The translations under genes and the position numbers were made by a program. The notes under the pieces were generated by a model. The model saw nothing but the letters and a program-made list of their open reading frames with translations. It did not search any database and was not told the DNA's origin. This document shows, one piece after another, positions 10,518 through 21,493 of a stretch of DNA of 64,000 nucleotides (within the stretch, counting starts at the first letter, position 1; the number at the start of each line of letters is the position of its first letter). The stretch is from Aphanomyces cochlioides (Eukaryota; Oomycota; Saprolegniomycetes; Saprolegniales; Verrucalvaceae), in contig JAHQRK010000003.1 of NCBI GenBank assembly GCA_019828595.1, positions 3,534,001 to 3,598,000 on the forward strand, written 5' to 3'.

Positions 10518-12083
10518 CTAGGGATGTTCAGCAGCTACCGACGTAACAAGGCTCTTTTTGAGACTCTCGTACGTTGCTTGAAGCTGCTGCGCAAGTTTTC
10601 CAACTGGAATATCGCGGCGTTGGAGTTCGGAGAGCTGGCGGCGAGTTAATGTTGCAATACACGATGGGGATTTGGACCCCGACGGGTGGAAAATTGCGTG
10701 CAACTCGGCTTTTTGCTTGAGATGCATGAGCTCAAGCTTCATTTGTTTGTTGGAATGCGTCGCCAAGAGCTGCTCGAGACGACTGGAATGCGCTTCGACT
10801 GGGGGGGCTCCAGGGGGAGCTACAACAGGGGCAGCGGGCGGTTTGGTTTGGCCAGAAGTTGGCGGTGGAGGGAGATTTGAAGCGGTTTGTTTTATGTTGC
10901 TGTCCGTTTTAGAAGCGACGCGAGACCAGTCGAGCTTTCGGAAAGAAACACTGTAAGGTTTACGCTTCAAGTATGGATGTTTCTTTGCGGGTGGCTCTGG
11001 AAGTTGATTGGAATCATCGCGGGGGGAGCGGGGGGATCGAGGGGGCGACGTCTTTGGGCTGCGATTTGGCAATATTTTGTCGGGGGAACGAGGTTTGGAG
11101 CGTTTCGTCATGGCTGGTTTGCTTGGCATGAAAGGGGAAACCAAGGGGGAAGCTGTTCTTGACGTTGAAACAGCTACCGCAGCCTTGGAGGAGTTGTTGT
11201 CAGCCTGGGCGGCGATAAATTGCAACGAGATGCGGATTTCCCCGTGAATGACTTCACCAGGGAGTGGTTTTTCCAAGGGAAACCATCGTGTCAATCCATT
11301 CTCCAACGCCAAGGGGCTTTCCTAATGCGAACGTTAGAGTGAGAAAAGTTGCAAAAGATACGAGTAGATCCGCGGGAACAAGGACGTGGCCGATGCATTT
11401 CTTGTCGTTTCGATACAATGCCACGCGGCAAGACCATTCTTCCAGTTGAATCGATGGATTTGGCATGTGCAAGGCGTTCTTGGACGTCCATTCCAGCGTC
11501 GAATTCGCAAAGCTGTCGTTGGAACTAGTACAAAGTCGCGTTTCAAACTCTCATGGCAATGGATGACATACGTTTGAGAAAGTTGGACAACTGAATTTTG
11601 TAGGTATTGTATCTCAGCATGGATAGCTTTGCACGTTGAAGGCAATGCAAGCCCACGCGCAGCTAGAAGCGTTAAGGTCAAGCCGTGCGTAGCGCTGGAG
11701 AAACTTGGATCAATTGGCTCTTTGGTAGATGCTGCTGGACTCGCAATCTCGATATGAGGAGCCGTTTGGGCTGTTCGTTTTGCCCGTTTGGATCGATGGC
11801 AACGAAACCAGCGCTGTAGTTGTATTGCAGCAAGTCGTTGATGTTGCATTTGGCGCTCGAAATCGATCGCAGCTTGTTTTGTTCGTCTTAACGAGCTCAG
11901 CAATGCATCCACCGTTTCTGCTTTGAGGATTTTCTCCAGAGCAATGGCTTTCTCACGGAATCGAGACAGAGATTCATCGATAGAGAGTGCTAAGACTGCT
12001 GGAACTGAGTGGGAAGAGCCGTAGATGAGTCGATCGCGCTTGAAGTCGGCATACGTTGGAAGCGTCGATTTGTGTCTTTTCAT
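10518..12083 (-). CDS. IQ-motif and C2-domain protein, three exons
   Basis: Exons 12083-11572, 11512-11362 and 11321-10518. Introns are 59 bp (GTATGT...ACAG) and 40 bp (GTATCT...TTAG); the joined length is 1467 nt (488 residues). Residues about 85-100 (AAIQLQRWFRCHRSKR) form an IQ calmodulin-binding motif after a helical region. A C2-like beta sandwich follows (LTLTLLAARGLAL ... LEEWSCRVALYRNDKKCIGH ... EVIHGEIRISLQFIA) and spans all three exons. The second half is Pro/Ser/Lys-rich and disordered (SPKTSPPRSPRSPRDD), ending in a helix (LEQLLATHSNKQMKLELMHL). Calcium-binding Asp loops of C2 are not obvious. Probably a membrane- or cytoskeleton-associated signalling protein; exact role unknown. 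Confidence 0.7.
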
Positions 12084-12632
12084 CCAAAAGATCCACTCTA
12101 TAAAATTTCAAAAGAATATTCAATTTTGCAGTATTGTTACATACACTCTAAATTGTGAACGGGGTGAAAAATGTATCTATTTTTCCAAATCTATTCGAAA
12201 TCTATAGCCAATCAGAATCGAGTATTTGTCTTCTTGACAAAAACACACACAAAACACACATTCAAAACTTTACTTTATTGAATGTACTTTCACATTACAC
12301 TTGAACTCACTATACCTGAATAGTATTTGAGAATATACCTATATTTGCCCCTTCACGAAACAATTGCGAAACACCTTCTAGAACTTTATATATCATATTT
12401 CAGAGGAGATTATCACCTTCAAATCACCACATTCAAGATTTCGATGCGTTCTGATGCGCTCTGCATGCAATGGAAAGCCAAGGAGAATCATGAAGGCCCA
12501 ACCCAAGAGTCAAGCGTAAGAGGGAATGCTTTTGCTTTGTTCATTGATTAGGCCGTAGACTGATTTTTACTGAACTGCATGGTGTGGTGCGTGTTGCCTT
12601 GCTGCTGTTTCTTTGGAAGCATAGAATGGGAG
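12084..12632. other. intergenic, AT-rich
   Basis: Upstream of the IQ/C2 gene. Simple AT-rich sequence with ACACACAAAACACACA near 12241. Nothing coding was recognised. Confidence 0.4.
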
Positions 12633-12815
12633 TCATGATGCTCCAATCCAAGCGTAAGGGGATACGTTTACTTCCTTCTCTAGCCAGCGCGCAATACGAG
12701 AAAGTGTGTTGTCGTACTGCTTTCTCGTACTGCTTACTACCCTCAGTTGTATGATTTCATCGCCAGGCTCTGCTGCAGCACCGCTTTCTGTTTGTTTGCG
12801 CTTTCCAGCTTGCAT
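12633..12815 (-). pseudogene. possible tyrosine-recombinase (Crypton-like) N-terminal relic
   Basis: 60 residues from the ATG at 12815. Basic head (MQAGKRKQTESG), then RVVSSTRKQYDNTLSRIARW, which resembles the helical core-binding segment at the N-terminus of Crypton/DIRS tyrosine recombinases. No catalytic domain follows; the frame stops at once. Very short, so the assignment is weak. Confidence 0.25.
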
Positions 12816-13052
12816 ATTCTTTCCTGCTTTTCGCGTCGCGACCTAGATTGACTGAATCCCAAAAGAAGGAAACTTCATTCGGATATCCGAATATCCTTGT
12901 TTCGTAAAACTAAAATATGTTGACGTATTCACTCCTCTATATATTTCAAGTTATGTCATCAACATATCTCTGGTTTCACGAAATGAAATGTTTCGTGTTA
13001 CATTGACACTGACGAAACTTTTGTTTCGTATAACATTGTTATATAAATTTAA

Positions 13053-13403
13053 TTAAGGGCCCGTCTGGTAGGGCCCGTAGTGTATTAACTATTACAGTTT
13101 TCAAAGTCATACTGCTGAAAGACTTGGGGCCCGTCTGGCAACCGAAAATATTACAATAAATAGGCCCAAAATGCCATTTTGTGGCCAAATTCAATAATTT
13201 AGGTCAAAATATGAACTTGTTTATCTCAAAGAGTTTTGCACCAAATCCAATATTTTTGGTTGGGATAACTCAGTGGAGGCTCCCAAAATGCCATTTTACG
13301 AAATGGAGGTTTTACCTCCATTTTGAATATGCCATAAATCGTTAATCCCATTTTGGCTGAAAATGGCATATTGATTTTGAAATTTTGCCAGACGCACCCT
13401 TAA
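13053..13403. mobile_element. MITE with TTAA target duplication and GGG..CGTCTGG TIR
   Basis: TTAA at 13053-13056 and 13400-13403 flanks inverted ends TTAAGGGCCCGTCTGGTA and TTAAGGGTGCGTCTGGCA (right end read inward). A second left-type end, GGGGCCCGTCTGGCAACCG, lies inside at about 13130-13148, suggesting a nested or partly duplicated left end. The interior has palindromes around AAATGGAGG/CCTCCATTT and repeated AAAATGCCATTTT. No coding capacity. TTAA duplication is typical of piggyBac-type elements; that class is inference. Confidence 0.55.
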
Positions 13404-13464
13404 CATGATCCATACGCTGCGCTTTATGTGTGATCCTGATGGACCAAAGGGCCTTGATGTCTCG

Positions 13465-13743
13465 TTAGTTTTCTTCGTGATGGAGCTCATTTCGCTGTAT
13501 CATTGACAGCCATTCATTCTGTCGTTCGCAGCTCCCTTTTGACTCAACTTTGATACCTGCTATCGACTTCGAGACTCCAAGAGGCGTCAGGATGATGGTG
13601 TCACTTGTCGTCCGGACCCGATGCCGTTCGTTGCGAATCCCAATGGAGTATTGTGTGGAAATACACTCCAGAACACACTGTATGCGCCGTAGAATATGAT
13701 CGATACTCGATCCATTCAACTGACACTGTGAAGCATAAGCCAT
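13465..13743 (-). CDS. hypothetical short reading frame, possibly a relic
   Basis: 92 codons from the ATG at 13743 (MAYASQCQLNGSSIDHILRR start, ERQNEWLSMIQRNELHHEEN end). Composition looks protein-like (amphipathic helices, few low-complexity runs), but no family was recognised. It begins about 60 bp right of the TTAA element and has no partner exon. It may be a fragment of a mobile-element gene. Confidence 0.25.
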   Translation of the reverse strand: MAYASQCQLNGSSIDHILRRIQCVLECISTQYSIGIRNERHRVRTTSDTIILTPLGVSKSIAGIKVESKGSCERQNEWLSMIQRNELHHEEN

Positions 13744-13842
13744 CGGACATTATAAATCGAGTTAATACTGTAATAAAGACTAACGGTGGAGATGCTGAAG
13801 ATAAGCTTGCATTCTGATGGCAACATCTCCAGATTTGGCAAA

Positions 13843-14205
13843 TTATAAAAATACAAAGGTACTGTGAAAATAGATGACTTTATATTTTGATATTACAGTA
13901 TATATTAATTTGTAGAGTATGCAAGAGTCGCAGGCGGTGAGTCTGACAGTGGACTGTCCGATCTGTGACTCACACCTGAGTTCATAGTCAAAAAGACCAA
14001 GCAAGGCGTCGACGACGACAAAGATCTTCAAGTTCTTCATGGCATTCACGCTGTAAGCTGCTGGGCTAGCTCGATTTTGCATTGATTTTGGCTGTTGTTG
14101 CCATTGAAACGAGCAGTCGTCTGTTGTGCACTTAGTGATTGTGCATGGGCGTTGCTCACGAAATGGATGCAAATTGCGGCATTACAGACTTTACTTCGTG
14201 ACAGC
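13843..14205. other. intergenic stretch 5' of the small hypothetical gene
   Basis: No gene recognised. Minus-strand open frames here (13843-14172 and 14046-14435) have low-quality composition and conflict with the plus-strand gene that follows. Confidence 0.35.
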
Positions 14206-14517
14206 ATGACCAGCTCACAGCAGCAGCGCAGCGCCGTGCTCGTCCGCGCCAACACGACGCTGGCCTTCCATGAATTCGACAAAGCCCAGAGCGTATCACT
14301 GCCCAGCCAGCGACTGCGACGACAGTACTCCACCGACTCGAAGCCGCGATCGACGTCTACAGCGTCCAAAACACCATTGACGTTGTACGAAGACGTCGTT
14401 GTCGACCAGGATTTCAACAGCATCATGGAACGCATTCGACAATGCGTCGAAACGATTCAAGGCATTCGAGTCGAGCTGGAGGAAACGCTGCCGGTCACGC
14501 GTGCCGCCAGTGTGTAG
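14206..14517 (+). CDS. small conserved-looking hypothetical protein
   Basis: 103 residues from the ATG at 14206; the frame is open from 14095. A Gln/Ser start is followed by an aromatic/basic middle (RLRRQYSTDSKPRS) and a C-terminal helix (LYEDVVVDQDFNSIMERIRQ ... GIRVELEETLP). GC-rich codon use resembles neighbouring real genes. No family recognised. Confidence 0.45.
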   Translation: MTSSQQQRSAVLVRANTTLAFHEFDKAQSVSLPSQRLRRQYSTDSKPRSTSTASKTPLTLYEDVVVDQDFNSIMERIRQCVETIQGIRVELEETLPVTRAASV

Positions 14518-15014
14518 CCGCCGCTTGTCTATTTGTTTTATAGTTGCTAGAGTTCATATTCAATACAAGATTCGCGTTTATTCAACGCGGCCACACTGAT
14601 TCATGCCCACAGCTTTATTCACTGCTTTCACGACTGTACCGCAGTCGGAATCGTCGCCAGGAACTCATGGGCAGAGCTGGTCTGAGGATACAGTAGGCTT
14701 TCACCAGCACATCTAAGTGCAGGGCATAATGGCGCTGCCTACAGACATCGGTGAAGTCAATGACGAGCTAAATGCTCTCTGCATGGAATCTCTCCCACGT
14801 GTTCATGGGAAAACTCATCAAAATCACCGTTTTTTGTCTATAGATGTCCAATTTTCGAGGCGACGGTGAAGGCTATGGGCTTCACCTTTAAATTTCCTCT
14901 CCTAGCGCAATGATCAGCTCACAGCTCGCTCTGGGAGCTTCAGAATCGCACCACATTGTTCCCAAGTACATATTGTGGGTGGGGGTTGTCATGAACACGT
15001 TTCATGACACTGGA
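14518..15014. other. intergenic
   Basis: No gene, repeat or motif that I can support. Moderately GC-rich at the left, AT-rich toward the MITE at 15015. Confidence 0.4.
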
Positions 15015-15340
15015 TTATCCGGACAACAATAATCCTATCCAGATATCATTTCAGTCGTAAAATAGAATTTGCAACAAAGTCTCAAAATAATTCTCAAAAA
15101 CAAATGAGGACGTTCTAAAGCTCAATAAAAATACTGAATATATATATGGCTGAATCAACCATTTTATTTAGGTATTAATTGCATACTTGGCGATTTTTAG
15201 GATTGAAAGGGCTATTGATTAAGCAGAATTCGTCGATATATTTTCTTGCATATCCGGATAAGGAACGATATTAACCGGATTGCGACAAGGGGTGCAGGGG
15301 TTATACCATTTCGGATAATATTAGTTATCCGGATAACTTG
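15015..15340 (-). mobile_element. MITE-like repeat, CCGGATAA family, copy 2
   Basis: Ends are TTATCCGGA at 15015-15023 and TTATCCGGATAA at 15325-15336. Read on the minus strand it gives CCGGATAACTAATATTATCC, then TAACCCCTGCACCCC (15303-15289), then CAATCCGGTTAATAT and CAATTAATACCTAAATAA, in the same order as copy 1. Roughly 325 bp, non-coding. Confidence 0.65.
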
Positions 15341-15516
15341 GCAACCCCTTTTAACCTTGGGGATCACAAAGGTAATGGAGTGGAGAGCGCTGCCGTGGAG
15401 GACGCTGTTGGCGCTCCACACAGGCGCTGCTAGACGCTGGTTTTAGTGCCGGGGAGCTTTATTATGGGTTTATACATGGACGCCATCGAGGGGGGGATTC
15501 CTTTCCCCCAGTATAT

Positions 15517-18500
15517 TCATGGTACATCCTGTCGTGGTTGCTGCATTTGCATCCCCAAGAGGGTTTCCTTCTCGGCGCCTTGCTGCTGATGCATCGCGAT
15601 CTCGCGGAACTCTTGCGCTTCGTCCAATCGCCCCAAGGTCGTCAAGAGCTCGGCGCATTTCGACAGCAGCGTCGTGCGTTCCGTCATGGTGGCACACCCG
15701 TCGAGGGCTTTTTTATACTGCTCGAGCGCTGTCGCGGCGCAGTTTTGAGCCGCCAAGACGTCGGCGAGCGTCTTTCTCGTCAAGGACGAGTCTGCTGTCA
15801 AGAGCGAGCGTCGGAGGAGCGACTCGGCCATTTCCAGCTTGTCCAGCGCGACAAATCCATTGCTGAGCTCACGTAGGAGCGTCGCGTTCTACAAAACAAA
15901 GCATGTATCGTCTTCCCCGTTGAATTTATGGCGGAATATACCGTTAAATCATAGCGCAGCGCTTGTTCTAGCGCTTGTTCGGCTTGTTTGGGGCGCACTG
16001 GCGTCACTACAACATCCAAAACGATTAGAATCAAGCTCCAGGGGGGAGTTGGGGGCGTTACCATTGAGGCAAACCAAGCTTAGGTAGCCCCAGACGTCAG
16101 CATTCGTGCGATCCAAGACGTTGGCTTCGGCTAGAGCCATCTCAGCGCCTTCCCAGTCTTCTTGGCGGATGCAAACAACGCCTACATAGCGACAAAATGA
16201 GCATTTCCCCCGTCGTGCCTCCTTCTTACCAACGCCCAGCCATGCTGACGCCGCCGACATTTCATGACAAGCGCGGAGAAAGATGGCCTTTGCAGGTCCC
16301 CTAGCTGGAATTACAAGGGGAATAAAGGGGGAATTACCATTGCTGGTGTTGCATATAGAGCGCTCCGAGCTGTAAATACAAGGGCAAATGATACAAATCT
16401 GCTAGGCGCTCCATGTGGCCCAGGGCGTGGCTGTAGCTCTCGAGCGCGGCGTCTAGAAGCCCCTGGCGAAAGGCAATAAGGCCACAGAGGTACCAGCTAT
16501 CTGCACAAGTAGCGTCCATGTCGAGGGCGACTTGACAAGCGTCGCGAGCGGTGTCGAAATGACCGACGTGGAGCTCAATCGCAGCGCGAACGAGCGCTTG
16601 CGACGTCAATTGCGCAGTGTCCAAGGCGGTTTTGGGCTTGAGAACGAGCTCGACGACGGCGAGAGCTTCATGGGCGAGCGAGTACAAGCCCAAATCTTTG
16701 CAGTACGCTGCGAGACGGATGCAAACGGCTGCGGGGGAACGAAACGCCGTGGTTGGATCGAGCTTGGCGGCTTTTAAAAGCTCATGGAGACGGAGATTCC
16801 CCGTTGAATCGGTGCGAGAGAGCGTATAATAGATCGCCAAGAGAGCGTGCCCCCTGACCTACAAAATCGCGGCGTTGAGGGGGAATTACGGGGAAACGCT
16901 TACCTGTTCGTGGGGGGATGCGGGGGAGAGCCCCAGGGCGTTCTTGAGCACGATTTCCGCGGCTTCAAAGTCCCCCGTCTGGCATAGAAGCGCGCCGTAA
17001 GCTTGAACAGCGCCAAGATGGTTGGGAGCGATCGCAATGCACTGTCGGAGGCATTCCCCTCCTTGAAAAATTGCGATTTAATATGGGAATTTGTATCGTG
17101 GCCCGGTTGTACCTTTGTGAAAATCCTGCGCCCGCAGCGAAAAAAGCGCAAAATCAAACCAAACTTGCGCTTGGAGCTCTGGTACGGCGTCGACAAGCGC
17201 GATGCGGTCCAAGAAGACCGTCGTGGCCATGCTGAGCTGCCCATTGACTTCGTTTTCCCACGCGAGGAGGCGCATTTGAGCTAATTTTGCTTGAATCGCC
17301 GCGAAATTTGGCTCATTCTGCGCCGTGTTTTCGATCGAATTGCCATGAAAGACAGTATGCAAGACGACGTTGACTTCCTCCATGAGATAGCTGTACAATT
17401 GCGCGTAGAATTCACTCTTGACCGCTTGTTTGTCGGTCAAAGTGGTCGCGACCAACGATGGAAAACGCTCGCGGATGACGGCGACCAGCGCTTTCTTGAG
17501 CCGCTCTTTAAAGTCAAAGTAGATGCCCTGGGCGTTCAGATGGAAGATAAGCTTCTGGCGACGGTCTTCCTTGGTCAACTAACGAGAAACGCCAGTGAGA
17601 AAGATGCTAGAAACCAGCGCGAAACCATCTCGTCGTCGTCGTCGTCCTCGTCGTCATCCGCTTGATTGGCGTCCCAGTCGTCCGTCCGATCGCCCCCTTG
17701 GTGACTCTTCAAGGGCTGAAAGAAGAGCCGCTCGTACTCTTTCATGAGCATCGAGATGATCTTCCGCAGCTCTTTGTGCATCGAGGCCAACGCATCCCGC
17801 GGGGGAAAGGGGGGAAGTCGGGGGCGCGGTGGAATCAACTGCGCTAGCGTCATTGGAGGGGGCGTCGGCTCAGGGGGCAGCGAAATCCAAGCGTCAGGAA
17901 GCAGCGAGAGCTCCAGGCAGAGTTCTGTGCCAGCGCTGACGTAGATGGCGGCTTGGCCTACAAGCATAGGGTCCCCCCCTTGAGTGTTCCCGAAATTTAT
18001 ATGAAAATTTGTATACCGGCGATGCGAGTGAGCAGGTTTTCATAGTCGTTGAGCGCGGCTTGTGCTTTCTTCTTGTCGTCTCCCGACGCCGCCTTGGCCA
18101 CAACGTCTTCTAGACTCTCTCTCGTGGGCGCTACGCCTTGGGTCAATGCGGCAGACGCCCTGCAAGCTTTGGTTCCAGGGACGAAAAGGTCGAGAAAGCT
18201 CAATTTCGATGACGCGAGCCATGTCTCCGCGCCGGAAACGCGCTGGATCGACACGGAAGCGGACGAATTGTCCTCCATCCATCGCTCCAGCGCTTCAAAC
18301 TGAGCCTTGGAGATGAACCACAGAGCGGAAGGATCGACGGGCGTCAATTGCACCGACCACGCTTGATCGACGTCGGCGATACTGGCGTCGAGCTCCAATT
18401 TGCCACCGAGAACGAGCTGGACTGGCGGCGTTTCTGCTTCCAGAGATGGCAAGACGATTGTCACCTACTTGGAGCATGAGGAACTTGCAATAGAATAGGG

Positions 18501-19215
18501 AATAGAACCGTGTACTTTGCCGCGTTGACCTCTGGATTCGCTGCGAGCGCGGCAGCGTCTTCGCCCTCTTTGGGCACTAATTTCCACTCTTGCGGGACGC
18601 GCCGAATCGCTCCACCAACGAGGTTCAAAGCCCTGGAGCCTTTAAAGTACTCCACAAACGCCACATCGAACGCAACGCCCACTTGAACGCTCAATCCGTC
18701 CGAGAAAGCCATGAATTCGGTCGATTCGTGGCGAACAACGAGCGGTTTCAGCGAAATGTTGACTGCGCCCACCAGCTCGTCAATCGTCTTATCGTGGGCA
18801 GTTCCTAGAGATGTCATGAGCGCGTGCTACCTAGCGCCGAGGCTGGACCTTTGTAGAGAGTTATAGTGACAGTCGTGGCGCACAGCGGGGGAATGGGCGA
18901 GGGGGACGAGAGGGGGAAGAGTCTGGACGATTGCGAGTACCGAAACGACGGCAAACCATCGTCTTCCTACTCCAGAATGAGCATGTTTTGAAACCTAGAA
19001 GATGTTGAACGTACATCGTTGGAAGACGCCGAGATGACCGACGTCGACGCGCGGTATTCCGTGTCGCCAGACCACCACAGCGTTAAGTCGCTCAAAACGT
19101 CGACATGAGCCCAATATGACGGCGCGACCGAGTCGCCTTCAGCTTGGTTTGTCCAACGAATGTCGCCAAGCACGACTGTAAAGCTGCCTTGAGGCGGCGT
19201 CGCGACTTCTGCCAT
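15517..19215 (-). CDS. CFAP70: CFAP70-like ciliary protein, multi-exon TPR protein
   Basis: At least ten exons on the minus strand, first ATG at 19215, stop at 15517. Introns that could be placed include 19014-18967, 18016-17958, and those starting near 17533, 17112, 16902, 16337, 16210, 16060 and 15942. The N-terminal half has beta-rich segments, an acidic run (about 17635-17665) and then LTKEDRRQKLIFHLNAQG and YFDFKERLKKALVAVIRERF. This corresponds to the conserved central segment of CFAP70 (TTC18). The C-terminal half is a TPR array (GAVQAYGALLCQTGDFEAAE, WYLCGLIAFRQGLLDAALES, GVVCIRQEDWEGAEMALAEA). CFAP70 is an axonemal protein involved in ciliary motility, consistent with a zoospore-forming organism. 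Several exon borders are approximate. Confidence 0.75.
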
Positions 19216-20362
19216 CGTTCGCCTGTCGCGTCCTTTCGATCTTTATGCGTTGGATCGACACCCTTGGAATGTCCAAGAATAACATTACCTGGTTTTAACG
19301 ACATTAAAATATAGTGACATTATGTTACAATATAAATACATTGATTATTATTAATATCACCTGATTTTAAGAACAGTATGATAATTAATATAGTGACACC
19401 TGGTTTTAATGACATACTTTTTGAGTGACATACGTTATCTCCATATATTTGCGATATATTCGTTTAGTGACACCTTAATTTACTGACAAAAGTGAGTTTT
19501 TTTTTATTGACCACGATGCTACCAAAGTCGCATTGGGGTGACTTGCGATGGCGTTCGCCGCGACGATGTTTTGGATGCTGGTGGATTCGTCGACATTAGT
19601 ACATGCTTTTGGATTTCCTTGAGCTTCAAACATCGTCGGGATGGTGCGGGTTCGTGGTTTCCAGTCGGTCACGGTGGAGAAAATGTACAGGGTTGAGTAG
19701 GAATCTCGATGGACGACTTGACGCGTCACATGGATGACCATCCAGAACGATGTCGCACTTTGTTTCGCTCTGAACTGGCCATTGTTCGTTGCGACTGGAC
19801 GACGCTGGCCTCGTCGTTGTCCTTATAAACTCCCCCCCTGACGCGAACGGTGTGTTGGCGTAAACCAACACACAGTTCGCCCACTACGGGACCGACAATG
19901 TCCACAAGAACGTCGTGGACAGAGCACAGAAGAGCGTTGCTGCCCCCATTATTCTGGTGGATTTCCTTTGAGAAAGATCAGCGACGCTGGACGTTTTTCA
20001 AAAATACCTCTTTGAGTTGTCGTGCGGAGCCCATCATGCGGCGAATTCCAAGCAATTTGGAGACTTTTAGCCTGTAGAGTCAATGGAAACATGAGAGCCT
20101 GCTGCTTTGAGAGCATGGATTCGACTAGTGGCTGTGGTCAAAGCGGCGCCGCTGGGTGCGAGACGAGACAGTGCGACGTCGTGCAACTCAGTTGAAGAAT
20201 GAACCCACTGTACTAGTAGTACATGTCAGCGAACTATGAGAATCGATCGCCCACAGTTCTTAATTCTTAGAGTTTCTGCGAACAAAGGGGTTTTTCAGGT
20301 ATGACATTGAAACTTCGTTTTGTAGTCCCGCTTGGGACCATCTCGACGTCCATGAATATAGT
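19216..20362. other. intergenic with degenerate repeats and a coding relic
   Basis: 19289-19480 holds three spaced copies of a unit around CCTGGTTTTAAYGACAT and TAGTGACA. From about 19475 to 20080 there are decayed frames on the minus strand, including DSYSTLYIFSTVTDWKPRTR (within 19475-19741). This looks like a piece of an oomycete multigene protein (perhaps START-like), but it has no intact gene around it. The LTR element begins at 20363. Confidence 0.4.
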
Positions 20363-20627
20363 TGTAACCGGACACTCCGGTTACTTGCTCTTTGACCCTT
20401 GGCATGACATGCCTGCTGTTAGCATGTCATCTGTATTCCCCTGCATGTGAAGCACTCTGTGCCCTCTGCCATTCCTTTGGCTCGGTGCCTTCTAGGCCAT
20501 TCATATTCACTGGCTCACAAGCCTGTTCGACTCTGCATTCATTAGCTTTAGGCAGGATAAAGCTATTTCACTTTTCATCTTTCTCTCTGCTTCCTAAGCC
20601 TTCCTCCTGCGCGTGTACTCGGTTACA
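20363..20627 (+). repeat. 5' LTR of element 1
   Basis: 265 bp, TGTAAC...GGTTACA. The first 20 bases contain an inverted motif GTAACCGGACACTCCGGTTA, a near-perfect palindrome at the terminus. Matches 26699-26963 throughout, apart from one visible base. Confidence 0.93.
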
Positions 20628-20700
20628 CTTGGTAGCACTCTAGTTCGTCCAAGGACCTGCTAGAAGGAAAAGTCACAACTCAACGATTCCAACGTTTACG

Positions 20701-21490
20701 ATGAACAATGAAGACAGCCCTGTCCGCGAAGGGCGAGTGAGACTCGATGTCCCCAAGTTTGGAGGCTCAGCCTCCGAGAATCTTATCGTCTGGGAAGCTG
20801 GCGTGAAGATGGCCGTAGAAGCCATGGATTTTCAATCTGGAACCAAGCAAGTTGCTTTTGCTGTATCATGCCTTACTGGCAAAGCCCACACCTGGGCAGT
20901 CAACACTTATATGCGCGATGCCCCTGCGATGGACACTCTGCCAAAATTTATCACTCTCATGAAGGCAACTTATTTGCCAAAGGACGCAGCTGTGCGTCAC
21001 ATGCATCAACTTTTGAAGGCCACTCAAGGCAAACTGACAATCAGCGAGTTTGCCCAGAAGCTGGAATATCACTGGCTCTCCCTGCCTGACAAGGCTCTAG
21101 TCTCGGAAGGAGCGATCATCAATGTTTTCATGCATGGTTTGAACCATGGCCCTCCGCGACTTGAAGTCTTTCGTCGAATGCCCGAGAATATGGTTGACGC
21201 ACTCAATATTGCCCTTGGCGAGCATTACTCGCAATCTGCGGCTTCATTTGCGGGTCATCATGACGCTTACGACATGGAAATTAGCCAAATCGGCACGACA
21301 AACAATCGCGAAACTCGCAACTTTGATCGTCAACGTCCCAACTCAAGTCAAAGACGCAATGTGCGTTGTTACAATTGCCAGCGTATACGGGACACATTTC
21401 CCGCAACTGCACTGCTCCCCGCCTACAGGCTTCCAATGCGCATGGTGCGCCTGGAACGCCTCCGCGTCGCCGGGTAAACTTCACAACCCA
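20701..21490 (+). pseudogene. gag of element 1, frameshifted in the zinc knuckle
   Basis: The ATG at 20701 opens a capsid-type Gag (retrotrans_gag-like: FITLMKATYLPKDAAVRHMH, then KLTISEFAQKLEYHW, residues about 80-125). At residue about 222 the zinc knuckle begins CYNC, but the second half (GHISRNC) is in another frame. An extra base near 21390 breaks the CCHC motif, and the annotated frame ends at 21477. The original frame would reach the stop at about 21490. Gag from this copy would lack a complete nucleic-acid-binding knuckle. Confidence 0.8.
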
Positions 21491-21493
21491 GTA

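Noticed and set aside
15519..15876. Plus frames of 112-115 codons over the 3' end of CFAP70
   Set aside because: Antisense to TPR coding sequence.
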